From Timema cristinae (taxonomy: Eukaryota > Arthropoda > Insecta > Phasmatodea > Timematidae): a stretch of 64,000 bases of DNA. Positions 1 through 11,290 of the stretch are shown piece after piece. Under the pieces are notes generated by a model that did not search any database, had not been told where the DNA came from, and saw only the letters and a program-made list of their open reading frames with translations. The stretch spans positions 41,104,533 to 41,168,532 of the forward strand of contig JBCFYV010000024.1 in the NCBI GenBank assembly GCA_039000515.1, in the 5' to 3' direction. Position numbers and translations under genes: made by a program. Each line of letters starts with the position of its first letter. Positions within the stretch are counted from its first letter, which is position 1.

Positions 1-560
1 ATTGGATGAGGGAGATTTATAAAGATTTCAAAAAATATAATTTATATTAATTTTTAAATATGTTAATTTTTTTTTTCTAATTTTTCAACACATTTCAAAA
101 TATTTATATAGATGTAAATTAAGTTAATTATTATATTTTTTTTAAAATAAAATCTCTCGTTAAAATGTGCGTAGTTAAATTTCCAAAGTAACAAAGAAAA
201 AGGTGATATCTTGTATAGTTTTTGAAAAAAATGTACCTAAATGAACCATAATTTAACATTGGTTGTATAAGGAAAGGAGACCCCTTTATAATTTTCTTCC
301 TTTTAATATATTTGATACTAGCTACTCACCTGTTATTTTCACGGTACGTGTACTTATCTATAGCTGGACTAATGAAAATACGGTTAGTGTGAGATGAGAA
401 AAAAAAAAGTAATGTTTTGTAACCACCATCTCGAAAACAAATGGTGGACGTAAATTTTAATTAGCCAATTATGTTAACCAAATTTCCAAGTTAATTCTAT
501 GCGAAATTTCAGCTTAATTAATGTAGTAGTGTTTATGCGAAAAGCTAGCAGATACACCTG

Positions 561-804
561 CTTTAGTGGATAGATGGTCTAAGGCGTCACTCTCACAATA
601 GACTAGACTGCTGATGACAGGGAGATTATGTTTAAATTCTGAGCAGATATACCAAGTGTTTTTTTTTCAGAATGGTTTTCTAATATTCCTACACGCAACT
701 GTGGGTACATTTCTTCTAAATTCAACCTTATTCATCCCTAACTCAATAGCATAATTAGTTCACATGCTTATAGCTCGAACGGGTAGTTATGACGTGGTGC
801 TAGA
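561..804 (+). repeat. SINE-A copy, full length but diverged
   Basis: The head shows TGGTCTAAGGCGTCACTCTC (A-box region). The B box is decayed (ATGTTTAAATTC). The body and the tail CGAACGGGTAGTTATGACG are recognisable, ending GTGGTGCTA. Divergence across the copy suggests an old insertion. Confidence 0.8.
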
Positions 805-1372
805 AATTTTAAAAATATTGTTTTTAGTAAGTAGGGAAATTTGCCAGTTGAGTGTTTAACATTTGACTGACCTTGAATCTCTTCATGTGGTAGTTTTGGT
901 CTCGCAGACGAGATGGCGCCTATCTAACACCAGGGTAAGAGGTTGCTGAGAGAGAGAGAGAGAGAGATAGAGACAGAGCGTGATGGTTGGGAGGAGGGTT
1001 GAAAATAGGCGTGTCCTCCATGGCATTACAATTCACTTGACTCGGGATATTTTGGAACGAAGCCACGCCCCTTTCTGCTTCACTTGCTACATGAAGCAAT
1101 CTCTCTCTATATATCTCTCTCTGCATACCCCTTCAACCTCTGCAACTTCCCTGACGCTCATCCGGATATTTAGCACAGTCATTGAACTATTCTATTAGAC
1201 CTCTGCTTAAAGTGATTTAATCAAATTATAAGTTATTTCAGTAAAATCATAGTTTAGCCTTAAAACATACAAATAGTAAAACTATGTTTTTGTTCTAATA
1301 CCTATTATTATATTAAGGCAGCCACCTCACTGTACTGATTTAACTAGTTCATAATAGAGATACTGGTATAAT

Positions 1373-1795
1373 GAGGTGACTGGATAGAACTAGCTCAAGA
1401 TGGAGATAGGGTGTAATGAGGTGGACTGGATAGAACTAGTCAAGATGGAGATAGGGTGCAATGAGGTGGACTGGATAGAACTAGTTCAATATAAAGATAG
1501 GGTGTAATGAGTGGATGGATAGAACTAGCTCAAGATGGAGATAGGTGCAATGAGGTGGACTGGATAGAACTAGCTCAAGATGGAGATAGGGTGTAATGAG
1601 GTGGACTGGATAGAACTAGCTCAAGATGGAGATAGGGTAATGAGGTGACTGGATAGAACTAGCTCAGATGGAGATAGGGTGTAATGAGGTGGACTGGATA
1701 GAACTAGCTCAAGAGAGAGATAGTGTGTATAAAGTGCACTGGATAGATCTACCACAAGATAGGTATAGGTGGCCTACTTTTGTAAGTGCGGTAAT
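1373..1795. repeat. Minisatellite, 45-46 bp unit, about eight copies plus a longer last unit
   Basis: Units begin GAGGTGGACTGGATAGAACT and continue with AGCTCAAGATGGAGATAGGG and TGTAAT. Copies differ by 1-3 base deletions and substitutions. The last unit (1738-1795) carries an extra end, TGGCCTACTTTTGTAAGTGC. The same extended 58-bp sequence occurs alone and inverted at 4233-4290. Confidence 0.9.
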
Positions 1796-1992
1796 GAACT
1801 TTCGTGATCCCAATGCCATATAGTAAGTACAGTAAGTAAGTATAGACTACCCACCTCGGTTACAAAATGGTCAAATGCGTCAATCTCGAAAATTTACCAG
1901 ACTCTCGATTACTAGGATACCAGGGTTGGAATACCTTTCGGTTGTTCTAAGGGTGTTCTTTCTAAATTGTTTTCCACTTTTTTTTTTCTCAA

Positions 1993-2137
1993 CATCACGT
2001 TTAGGTTATACGCATACGATAATTACTCTAATGGAATAAGGATATGAAGGAGGCATTTTAGAGTAAATCTAGAGGCATTTACATGGAAGAATAGTGGGAA
2101 ACCGTATAAGAAAAATGTCACTCAGTAGACCCAACCA
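1993..2137 (-). repeat. SINE-A fragment, strongly diverged
   Basis: Read on the minus strand, the tail and body order of SINE-A is visible: a CGTATAACCTAAACG-like tail, the ATTAGAGTAATT segment, and a GGTTTCCCACTATTC-like body. The tRNA head is missing. It is followed immediately by a SINE-A copy in the opposite direction. Confidence 0.5.
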
Positions 2138-2141
2138 CACA

Positions 2142-2374
2142 CTTCAGTGGCTACATGGTCCAACGTGCCACTCTCACATTAGATTAGATTACCGATGAGA
2201 TAAAAGTTATAAGCTCGGTCGAGTGTACCCATGGTGGTTTTTCAAAATGGTCTTCCACTTTCCCTCCGCGAAAATTCGGATATACTTCCTATAAATATAA
2301 CCTTCTTAATCCTAAAAATATCAGCGTAATTAGTGTATAACCCTGACGGTGGTAAGACAGAGTGCAAACCAAAA
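2142..2374 (+). repeat. SINE-A copy, diverged
   Basis: Head CTACATGGTCCAACGTGCCA, then a decayed B box. The body AATGGTCTTCCACTTTCCCT and the tail around ATCAGCGTAATTAGTG are present. The tail motif has drifted to CCTGACGGTGGTAAGACAG. Confidence 0.75.
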
Positions 2375-2484
2375 TTAAAAAATAGACCCAACCTGAATTC
2401 GAGCTCTAATCTCTTTGTCATCAACAGGCTAGTCATAACAGTTGTGTGACATCATTAGACCAATAGGCCACTGAAACGTGTCTT

Positions 2485-2596
2485 TCCATTATTACTCCAC
2501 GCAAATGCTGACACATTACCTCTAAATTCAACTTAATTATTAATACCTACCACAGTTTAGTGATACATATGAGTAAAACCGAAAGGGTAGTGAGAT
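2485..2596 (+). repeat. SINE-A 3' half
   Basis: Only the 3' half is present: ACTCCACGCAAATGCTGACA, CTAAATTCAACTTAATT, and a tail drifted to ACCGAAAGGGTAGTGAGA. No head is seen. Confidence 0.55.
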
Positions 2597-2609
2597 AAAA
2601 TGGAAAAGA

Positions 2610-3240
2610 AAAAAAAATGGCATTCGATTATATATCTAGAGAGAAGGGATTTTTAGTCCTAATGGAAGCAGTAGCACCCCAGTGTCCAATCTCCTTGCCT
2701 TGCACCTTACATCAGAGCACCAACATCAAGTAGGAGTCCACTATGTATATACTTGGAACATGAGGGAATAGAGAGATGCCACATTCGATAACCAATCCAA
2801 CACATATCTTGTGACGTGAGGACGTGTATGACTTTCCAACATTGGATGGAGCTAATCCTTAGTTAACTATTCAATACTTATATTATATATTATATAAAAA
2901 TGATTTGATGTCTGTTATACTTTCATTCCAAGACCCCTGAACCTATTTCTATGGCATTTCGTAAAGAGAACACTCGGGACTTCTGGTCAACATAAGCACT
3001 AATTAAAACTTATTTTCACCATTTTATTTAAAGATGACAGCTATAAATCACTAATTATTTTACTTTTTTTTAAATCAGTTTCTGACTATCGGATTTCGGT
3101 TCGATTAACTTTGAATCTTTACTAGATATAGGTACGTATTATAAAACACGTCCTGTGTGAACAAAGGGTAATTAGTTGGTGTTGGCTATACTCTGTTTCA
3201 GCTGAACATTAATAATAATTTAAGATGTGGTATTACTAAA
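2610..3240. other. No gene or clear repeat seen
   Basis: Mixed-composition sequence. The first 250 bases are less AT-rich (2640-2870) and may be an unrecognised repeat. No open frame of useful length, splice-site pair or RNA gene was found. Confidence 0.5.
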
Positions 3241-3250
3241 ATATTACCCG

Positions 3251-3494
3251 ATTCGTTAGTCGCATGGTTTAACGCCTAGCTCTCGCAGTAGACTATACTG
3301 CCTACTATGGGGAGATCTAGGTTCGAATCTTGGTTGGGTGACTAAGAGTGGTTTTTACAAAATTATTTTTTTACTCTCTCTCCACGCAAATTCGGGAAAA
3401 ACTTCCTTTAAAAATAACCCTCCTATTCCCAAAGCCATGGGCATAATTATTACAAAAGCGTATAACTTAAAGGGTTTAGTAAGATGCTGTGCTA
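3251..3494 (+). repeat. SINE-A copy, full length
   Basis: Head TAGTCGCATGGTTTAACGCC, CTCTCGCAGTAGACTATACT, and B box AGGTTCGAATCTTGG. Body and tail are complete through TAGTAAGATGCTGTGCTAA. A typical moderately diverged member. Confidence 0.85.
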
Positions 3495-3810
3495 AAAAAA
3501 TATACAACTTATATTGAAGATAATACCTAACACTTTTCCAAACCTGAAAAAATGTAGATGGTCAAGGCTTACTTATAAGACTGTTAATAATTTTGTGTTA
3601 AATAGTTAAAAACACTTATTTAGTGCATTTTGCAGTAATTCCAATCAGGGTTCCACGAACACTTTGTTTCGTGAGATTTTGCAAGAGATTGTTTTTATTG
3701 GTTTGTCATCATTATTGGGTCATGTGGAAAATTTTTGTGAGAGCTTGTGTGATTTAGAGTATAGATCCTGTATTATTGTTAAAAGTGAATTTAGTAAAAA
3801 AAAATTAGTA

Positions 3811-4041
3811 ACACGTCTAATTACTTGTTCGGTACGTCTATGTACTAATTACACTAATGGTTTAGGGGATTAGGAAGGTTTAATTGAGAGGAAGTGCACT
3901 CGCACTAAAGTGGAAAGAGAGTGTAAAACTGTTTATGAAAACCTCCATCAGTGCACATGATTGGGATCGAACATTGATATCTCCATCGTCGGCAGTCTAG
4001 TCTAACACGAATAAAGTGCGTTAGATGACCACGCGGCCACA
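3811..4041 (-). repeat. SINE-A copy, minus strand
   Basis: Read in reverse, the head GTGGCCGCGTGGTCATCTAA is followed by a B box near GGGATCGAACATTGA as printed on the plus strand. The body and a drifted tail near 3811-3840 are present. A 69-codon open frame overlapping this copy has no recognisable content and is treated as chance. Confidence 0.75.
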
Positions 4042-4232
4042 GAAGTAGTAGTAGTAAACATATTGAGCCAGTACAGATGGGCATTAATTAGTAAATAGAA
4101 ATAAGCAATAAATACTCTTGAAATATCTTTTCTTCTAAAGTATGAGTTAATATTATTATTACTAACTCTACTGGTCCATACGTCTATTTTGAAACTTACC
4201 CCCTACACTTTGACATTAGTAATTCAAAAGAG
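4042..4232. other. Short AT-rich spacer
   Basis: Nothing recognisable. It separates the minus-strand SINE from the isolated minisatellite monomer. Confidence 0.5.
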
Positions 4233-4290
4233 ATTGCCGCACTTACAAAAGTACGCCACTTATCCCTATCTTGAACTAGTTCTATCCAGT
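4233..4290 (-). repeat. Single inverted copy of the 1.4-kb minisatellite's last unit
   Basis: On the minus strand it reads ACTGGATAGAACTAGTTCAA, then GATAGGGATAAGTGGCGTAC and TTTTGTAAGTGCGGCAAT. This matches 1738-1795 over its full 58 bp with few differences. The array at 1373-1795 therefore contains a sequence that also exists as a dispersed single copy. Confidence 0.85.
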
Positions 4291-4986
4291 TAAAGTAAAG
4301 ATTTGTTTTTAATATTCTTTTATTGTGACAAATAGCAGAAGTACTCCTAAAAAAAACTTTTTTCTTTGCTTCAAATAGCCTGAAAATAAATGTCTATTTT
4401 ATTTTACTGACCAATCTTTAGTAAATTTAAATAAAATTATCAAAAATTTAAAATTGCAGCTTCGAAATCCACAAGTTTGCTCAAAAGGGCTACTAATTTT
4501 AAAATTTGTCCTCCCTGTGTGATAGATATCTTTCAATGATCGTGACAGACAAACATACAAATAAACTTTTCATTCGATTAATATAGATTAATAAATAAGA
4601 CAAAACTTCTTAACAATAACTATAGTACAGTTTTAAAACCAGAAAATAATTGAAATATGGTAAAAAACATGATAAAGGACATTATGCCATCAATTTAAAC
4701 CTATGTTTGTTAAATTAAAAATCTTAGTTTCTGTATAGTTACATCTTAAAAAAAAATGTATTAAACCGTAAAAAAAACTAATATCCAAAACTCATTGTAA
4801 AAACGCTTTCTACTCCTTAATGGTATGTATTTAAACAAAAATTTTATTATTTATTTTCTAATAACCTTTTAAACTTATTTTTAACAAATCCGAAGTTCCC
4901 TAGAAACTCGTGTGTGTAACAGCGAAGTTTGTTAATTTAATCATAAGGTTCGTTCTATCTACCTTCTCTCTTAGTTATTAGGTCCC

Positions 4987-5000
4987 GTTGCTACGGTAAC
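4987..5000. promoter_or_regulatory. Candidate RFX X-box
   Basis: GTTGCTACGGTAAC fits the X-box pattern RYYNYY-N2-RRNRAC at every constrained position and is an imperfect palindrome. RFX-family factors bind such sites, often near ciliary genes. No transcription start is seen nearby, so function is unproven. Confidence 0.25.
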
Positions 5001-5650
5001 AACGAGGCTTTCAAACTTGGGGAAACTTTAACTTGCTACTTTGCCAAGCATGATACCGTAACAAAGATGACGCATCCCGAGTTTTAAACAAACTATTCAA
5101 AATATAATGGATCAATAAATATACTACACAGCATATTATCTACAAACGAAATATGTACCCTATATTGTTATTTACAAACCAAAATTGCCTGGAATAAAAA
5201 TTAGCAAACTTGTGACATTTTTGAGACATTTTCTCGTTGGTGATAAACTTCTATTTCAGACGAATCATTACTACAGTTGTCACAAGTAAAAGCTTTTAGT
5301 GACAGCTAGAAAAGTTATTAGCTATACTTCCACTATATCATATGTCATATCATGATTGCCTGGTTATTTTTACAATGAAATTATTTTCTTAAAATCAAAA
5401 TATACCACAGACTCATTTTCTTGACTTTCTCTTTAAATTATTTCTAATGCTATTTTTTTTTTTTTGCGATAAATATATTATATATATTCCTCTAAAATAA
5501 CCAAACACAATAATGTTAAAAAAATATATTAAATACTCATATTACATGGAAAGTTACATCATAGAAGGCACATCAAGACTTAAACAAAAACCCTTTGTGC
5601 TTGTAAACTTGTGCTTCATGATTATAATTATCTTTTTTTTTTTACTCGTG

Positions 5651-5664
5651 GTCACCATGGAGAC
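5651..5664. promoter_or_regulatory. Candidate RFX X-box
   Basis: GTCACCATGGAGAC fits RYYNYY-N2-RRNRAC exactly. It lies 664 bp from the site at 4987, in a short GC-richer island. Such a match can arise by chance. Confidence 0.25.
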
Positions 5665-6384
5665 GTCTTTATGAAAACAAAGGATCCAGTCAGTCAAACA
5701 TTGGGGAAATTAATTCCCAGGAAATGAAGCTGAATAGAGGGCTATTCCCTCCCCTCCTATTGCTTTATTATGAGCTTATAAAGAGCGTGTCTTCCTACTT
5801 GTTTTTTTTTCATTTAATGACTTTTCTGCCTTTATCACATCACACGAACAAGTGATCAATATAATTATATTAGTTTGTTTCATATTGTCTAATTTACTTT
5901 GTCACATAATAAAAGTCCACTTATTTCAGCAGTTAATTCAATTTATTAGTTTCCAATAACATATTGGAGTAGTTTTATCAGTAAAATATGTGGAAAAACT
6001 ACAGTAGAAATCATAACTATCTACAGTTAAGAAAGATATTAATAATTGGTCTCTCATTTAAATTAATGTTATTCTCTTGTTAAAAAAAAAGATCATGTTT
6101 TAATAGGAATAATCACACCTGGCAGCTAGTACAATTAATGGATTCAATTAATTAATTATCGTTCATAAATCAAGTAATGCAATCTGGAACTGTCACTTTT
6201 GATGTAAATTATCAATACCTATAAAATAATATTAATAAAATATAAAAATTTTATAGTTTACTACCGCAAATATAGGCTTATATGTACTAAATATTTCCTC
6301 CAGCTAAAATATAACCATGGTCTTATTACGTTTAAAATGTATTTAATTCCCTTAAAAATTAGAAAAAAAAACTAAATAATATGG

Positions 6385-6770
6385 TATGTTTGTTGATATA
6401 TATAATATATATGTGTGTTAATGTACATATATATATAAACGATATATGTATAAGCTATATATACTAGTTAGTGGGCATATGTGTGTAATATATTCTAATA
6501 TTATAATATATTCATTCTACTCCTATATTATAATATAGGTCTATATCACATTATATATATTTACTATGTACACTATGTACATAATATGTGTATATTATAG
6601 AATATTTCATAATATAAATATTAAGAATATATTTATATATATATATAAATATTTATAATCTATATGTATATATTAAAATATAGAATCTATTATGTATATA
6701 TTTAAAGATAGACATTATGTATATATTGAGATATGAATTTATTATGTAAATACTAATGGTATAGAATATA
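6385..6770. repeat. Low-complexity TA-rich tract
   Basis: Mostly alternating T and A with small palindromes such as CCTATATTATAATATAGG. It continues past the MITE at 7011-7065, so the MITE landed inside it. Confidence 0.8.
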
Positions 6771-7010
6771 CAGGTGGCCCACGGAAAAGTACCCCCTCCT
6801 ATATCCAGCAGGCACCTCACTCTGAATTGGAGGTCAATCCCCTTCCACCCATATTGTGACATGAAGAATGATCAATAAAGCTTTAGGACATAGCAGTTCA
6901 CTTGCTCATTCTTCATGTCACAATATGGGTGGAAGGGGATTAACCTTCCAATTCAGAGTGAGGCACCTTCTGGATATAGCAGGCGGGCTACTTCTCCGTG
7001 GGCCATCCTG
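6771..7010. mobile_element. Fold-back MITE, copy 1
   Basis: A 240-bp near-complete palindrome flanked by TA on both sides (6769-6770, 7011-7012). It begins CAGGTGGCCCACGGAAAAGT and ends with the complement, ACTTCTCCGTGGGCCATCCTG. The two arms pair along almost their whole length around a short centre near 6870-6900 (ATCAATAAAGCTTTAGG). TA duplication and CAGGGTG-type ends indicate a non-autonomous Tc1/mariner-type element. Two more copies lie at 38755 and 44477. It has no coding capacity; open frames reading through it are accidental. Confidence 0.9.
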
Positions 7011-7065
7011 TACTATGTATATATGAATATTATAGAATATATAATAGAATATGGTAGGCTATATA

Positions 7066-7633
7066 CAATCCAGGCATTTAAGGGTGTTACTTTTTTTCAA
7101 ACTACCAAACGGTTTCAAATATAATGTATTTAATAAATATTGCACTAATTCCTTTCAAACAATCAATGTAACGAATTTAAAAAGCGTTCTAATAATATAT
7201 TTTCGATTAACTGGATTTAGTAAAATGATAATTTTACTTCAGACTTCTTCTATTTTTTCAAACTAGCGTTCAGTAGATAAAAAAAGTAGCAAGATTAATT
7301 ATTGTACACTACCTTCATGTAAATGGTCAAAATGATCAATCAAGTTATAGATTAGCTAATTAAATTAATAGACATAGGGATTGAGCTATTTAAAACAATA
7401 ATTTTCAGACACATTAATATTTATACTTGATACAGGATTATTTTAATCTTCCGGCAGATCAGTTTAGTTTTTAAATGAAGAATAAACACTTAATATATGA
7501 AAAATATATATAAACTAATTATATAATATAAATATAATGTATTAATTATATATATATATATTATTATTGTTTTCGAATAAGATATATTTAAATGGCTTTG
7601 CAAAGATCGATTTAGGGTAGTTAATATAATATT
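7066..7633. other. AT-rich DNA, nothing recognised
   Basis: Contains short TA runs (7500-7560) and no SINE or coding signal. Confidence 0.5.
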
Positions 7634-7672
7634 TAGCACCACGTCTTACTACCCGTTCGGTTTATACCTTGT
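7634..7672 (-). repeat. SINE-A/B tail fragment
   Basis: TTAGCACCACGTCTTACTAC followed by CCGTTCGGTTTATACC is the shared SINE 3' tail on the minus strand. Nothing upstream allows assignment to SINE-A or SINE-B. Confidence 0.7.
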
Positions 7673-8103
7673 AGGGTAGTTAAAATGTGTTCAAACTATA
7701 CCCATGACTTTCAGATCCCTCATTAAAACTCTGATTTATCAAGTATTGGAAGAAAGACATTTACTTGGGTGAAGCCTAGAGTAAAATTACCACATGTCCT
7801 ATTAGTCAAATAGTTACCATGTGGATAAGAATATACCACAGTTACAGTTTCGACTAAGAATTACTAACCCAGTAACTCTACATGTTACTCAACTGGTGTG
7901 TCGAATGTATTTGAATAGTTAAATAGAATACATGATATTTTAAGTAGACTTACTGTATATCTTAACCTAATATAACATAGAATATTTATTAAGATTTTTA
8001 AAATTCTGTCTTTGAACTCTTTACTTTTAGTGTATATTATGATGAATGTTATATTTTTCATTCATTCATTAATTTTATCACCCATTTTAAATTTTGACGT
8101 GTT

Positions 8104-8500
8104 TTTTAGTTAATACAGGGCAAGTTGAGCTTATTAAGCCACCCTTGTTATACATATGTTCTCCCGCATTTGGTCCCCATTGGTCACCCATTTGACCAAT
8201 AATACATAAGTTCCTTTCTACTTACTTACGTTACATGGGAATCCACTTTCGTTAAAACATGGCCAATGATTGCTCTACTAAGTGATGAGAACAATTCACA
8301 GATACAGTTTGGATACATTCCGCCTACCCTAGCAACACTCGATGACACGCCACTGAGTTTACCTTACTAACAATCACTAATTACACTAGGGGTGGCTAGT
8401 TGGTTGTTACCATGGCAAACAAGTTTGACAGGACTGTACAGTAAACAGTTCCTTCCCTCTTATTATGCATTTGACACCATTTACAAGCAAAATAATTTAA
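8104..8500. repeat. Dispersed repeat R, related to 23870-24060 and 25470-25560
   Basis: The stretch with TTTGGTCCCCATTGGTCACC resembles CTTGGTCCCCATTTGATCAA at 23.93 kb. The later part (TTTGACAGGACTGTACAGTA, then CAGTTCCTTCCCTC) resembles CTTGACAGGACTGTATGGGT at 25.49 kb. The class is unknown. Confidence 0.55.
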
Positions 8501-8639
8501 TTAAAATGTTATTTTATTGTATTTATCGATCATTTTTGATATTGATTGTGAATAAACAATTTACCAATACAATCCTGTCAAGCCTATTCTGCTTTGGATA
8601 TATCATGAGCATTCTGAATTATATACAAGTACATTTGTA

Positions 8640-9510
8640 CATACTTAATCACGACGTTCCCTTACAGGTTAGGCAAAAAACTGTGCATACAGCATGAAAA
8701 CACCCCCTCCGGACTTAGTCCATCCTCACTAACTTTCTCCTCACTTCCCTGTCCTTGCATACTCCATTCACTTTTACAAAATCCTTACTCCTGGTTATAC
8801 ATGTTCTTTTATTCTTAAAACTCTAAATGCATATCTTTTTCACACATTCATCCACCACACTTAGCCACGTATTACATGGCCTAACCCTTCCTTTTGGATC
8901 ACACACTCTTCCATAATATATTAGCCTCATCATTCAATCCATACCCATCTTCTTAACATGTCTAAGCTAACGTAAGACATATCTTTCCCATTGACCTATT
9001 GGATTCCCGTTAAAACCACACCCCTTTAGCACCTTTTCACTACCGACTGTCCATACGGGTTTTTCCACATAAATTACGTTTCTTAGATACCTCATTTTAA
9101 CAGCATTCACCTTGCTCTTGTTTCTCTTGACTAAACCACGCTACACATCCAAATAACAATATTGGCGTTAACACATTTTTATATACTGCCATATTTTCCT
9201 CTTTCGACACTAATTCATTATTTGCATTAATCCACATACATCCAACTATTCTCCGAGATGCGTTTACCTGTCTGTAGATTTCACCATCCATCCTTCCATT
9301 TTTATGAAACATTCTGCCCAGATACACAAAATCACGTGTTTTAAAGTTTTCCATTTATACTAAGGTTAAAATCATTACCTGATCCGTTCTTACCAAAAAC
9401 TATCCTCTTAGTTTTGGAGACATTTAAACGAAGGTCCTTTCCGCCTGTTGTTACATTCAAACGATTTAATATACTCGCTCAGATCACATGCTTTCTTTGG
9501 AAGGCACAAA
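8640..9510 (-). pseudogene. 5'-truncated LINE, end of reverse-transcriptase ORF2 (dead)
   Basis: Read on the minus strand, conceptual translation gives the region after the RT palm. It runs LRLNVSKTKRIVFGKNG, then DFVYLGRMFHKNGRMDGEI, then an ANNELVSKEENMAVYKNVL-like segment and a degraded WFSQEKQEQG. This is the usual order at the C-terminus of insect LINE reverse transcriptases of the RTE/Jockey-like sort. Frames are broken: 9097-9354 is open, but the upstream part is in another frame. The 3' UTR (8640-8730) matches the LINE at 30195-31140, both ending around GATTAAGTA. It has no activity. Family assignment is by recalled motif order only. Confidence 0.75.
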
Positions 9511-10440
9511 CCACCAACTGTTAAGGTCATTCAACAAAGAAAATTGTTAAGATTTTTTTTTAGTCCATAACATCTTACTGGAAAATTTAACATAGGTGAG
9601 AGTAGGGGGTTTTCTAGGGAAAGATAGCCAGTAGCAATACCTCAGCCCATTCCAGCAACACCGATTGGTAAGGATGCCGGTGTCCTCTTTAGCTGGGTGT
9701 GTCATAAGTTGGGATTATCTGACCCTATTTCCTTGGCCTGGCATATTATGTTCTGCTAGTCTCTGTTATCTATAACCGGTACAGTCAAAACAAGAAATAT
9801 CAATATAATATAGACAATTTCAAATATATATTGTCAACTATCATTTCGGACACATCAATAAAAATAAACTAGTAAAGTTAGGTTAAAAAACAAATTTATT
9901 CTAAATAACGACGATATGATGAAGATAAAACAAAATTATTAGGGCGCAAAAAGAAAAATATTTTTATATAATTAGAAATTATGTAATTTTACTACTTTTA
10001 AACTGCCTATCCTACACTTAACATTATTTTTCTTTAACATGTTATAAATATATTATGTATTTCTAGTCATACTTAATTTCACTCGCATACATTAATCAGG
10101 TTTATCTTAATAATGGTATATGAATCTTTATTACAGTGAAATGTTCTGTTTAAAGCTATGTTCATCACCTTATAAAAAATTAACTATTATTTTAACGTCC
10201 TATTACTCGTAGGGCTATATGCATAATATATACTAACTATGCTAACGTTCTAGAAATGAGAGAAATGGAATTTAAGTAAATGTACCTGCATTTGCAGTGA
10301 AGAAGAGTGGAAAATTATTTAGTAAACCCTACCGGGATACAAATGTAAATCTCCCAGTCTTTATCAGTTCTAGTCCATGATATCATTACAAAAATCGCAT
10401 GTTAAATAAACGTTACGTAACAAATTAAATAGTTAAACAC
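9511..10440. other. No gene recognised
   Basis: 9590-9780 is less AT-rich and could be an unrecognised repeat. The rest is AT-rich with no coding or structural signal. Confidence 0.45.
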
Positions 10441-10560
10441 CTTAGTTCAGCCAGTAGCGTGACTCCCTGCTGGGTTCGATTCCCGACATGGGTGACATAT
10501 TTGTAACTGGGGGAATGCATGTAGTGAATTAATGGCTTGGTGGGAGGGGGGGGGGTGTTC
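10441..10560 (+). repeat. tRNA-like SINE head fragment
   Basis: TTAGTTCAGCCAGTAGCGTG is followed by a B-box-like GGGTTCGATTCCCGACATG. The A-box half is poor and no cloverleaf closes, so a SINE relic is more likely than a tRNA gene. A short G run follows at 10546-10555. Confidence 0.4.
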
Positions 10561-10667
10561 TGTCTGTTCTAGATTTAAGTTGGTTTGTAAGTTTTATGCT
10601 GATATAATCAATCGGTTCGGAAACTGCACGTTAATTACTTCAAATAATAATGGATACATATTTCTTT

Positions 10668-10880
10668 CACTGCGTCTTACTACCTGTTCAGTCTATACGC
10701 ATATATGATAATTACTCTAAATCTAACAGAATAATGATGAGGAAAGAAGCATTTTATAGGTATGTTACCCGCATTTGTGTCAAAGAAAAGTTAGAAACCA
10801 TTTAGGATGAACAAAAATCACCCTTATTAGACACAACCGCAATACAAACCCCGTTTTGTCAGGCCTATCTAACACGCGAG
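10668..10880 (-). repeat. SINE-A copy, minus strand, diverged
   Basis: The tail CACTGCGTCTTACTACCTGT and the body GTTACCCGCATTTGTG with AACCATTTAGGATG are recognisable. The head is degraded. Confidence 0.7.
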
Positions 10881-11290
10881 TGATGCTTTAGAGACCGTAA
10901 TAAAATACCTATTAACGTGTTTGTTATGATTGTACTTAAGTAAATGAAAGTTTCCAGACTGACTTGGTTGCCCTGAGGTCCAGTTTTTCACGATCCAGGT
11001 TATACCGGTGGTTCCATCTCGCTGAAGTGTCCATCCAGTCCACCCCCCAAAATGCAAAGTTGGCCCGTCTACCACTAGCTACCCCCCTCTCTCTTTCTCT
11101 CTCTCTCTACGTGTGTATTGCGTAGCGATGTAGTCGATCTATCCCGCTCCCGGGTGGCTCATTGGTGCCTGGGATTCCCCGGGGATCAATACACATAAAC
11201 CGCTACTACGCGTCATAGAAACATCAGTCCCGTAGCGCTATTACACACGCCATAGACATACAATCAATCAGAAATTACCGAAATTTTTGG
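10881..11290. other. GC-richer non-repetitive island
   Basis: Contains no match to the window's repeats. A CT-rich run (11088-11108) and a GC-rich palindromic stretch (11140-11190, with GGGATTCCCC) are present. It could be a regulatory element or an unrecognised transposon. The 68-codon minus frame here has no recognisable motif. Confidence 0.35.

Larger units (their letters stand above)
4300..6384. other. AT-rich DNA without a recognised gene
   Basis: No open frame of note, no SINE and no LINE was found. Two less AT-rich islands stand out, at about 4940-5080 and 5640-5800. Each contains a sequence fitting the RFX X-box pattern, annotated separately. Confidence 0.5.

Noticed and set aside
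8406..8420. Third RFX-like site, GTTACCATGGCAAAC
   Set aside because: The second half-site breaks the RRNRAC pattern, and it lies inside dispersed repeat R.
8392..8697. 101-codon plus frame overlapping repeat R and the LINE 3' end
   Set aside because: Runs across unrelated repeats; no recognisable domain, splice sites or promoter.
11171..11180. GGGATTCCCC, a kappa-B-like palindrome
   Set aside because: A single 10-bp match without a nearby gene; expected by chance in a GC-richer patch.
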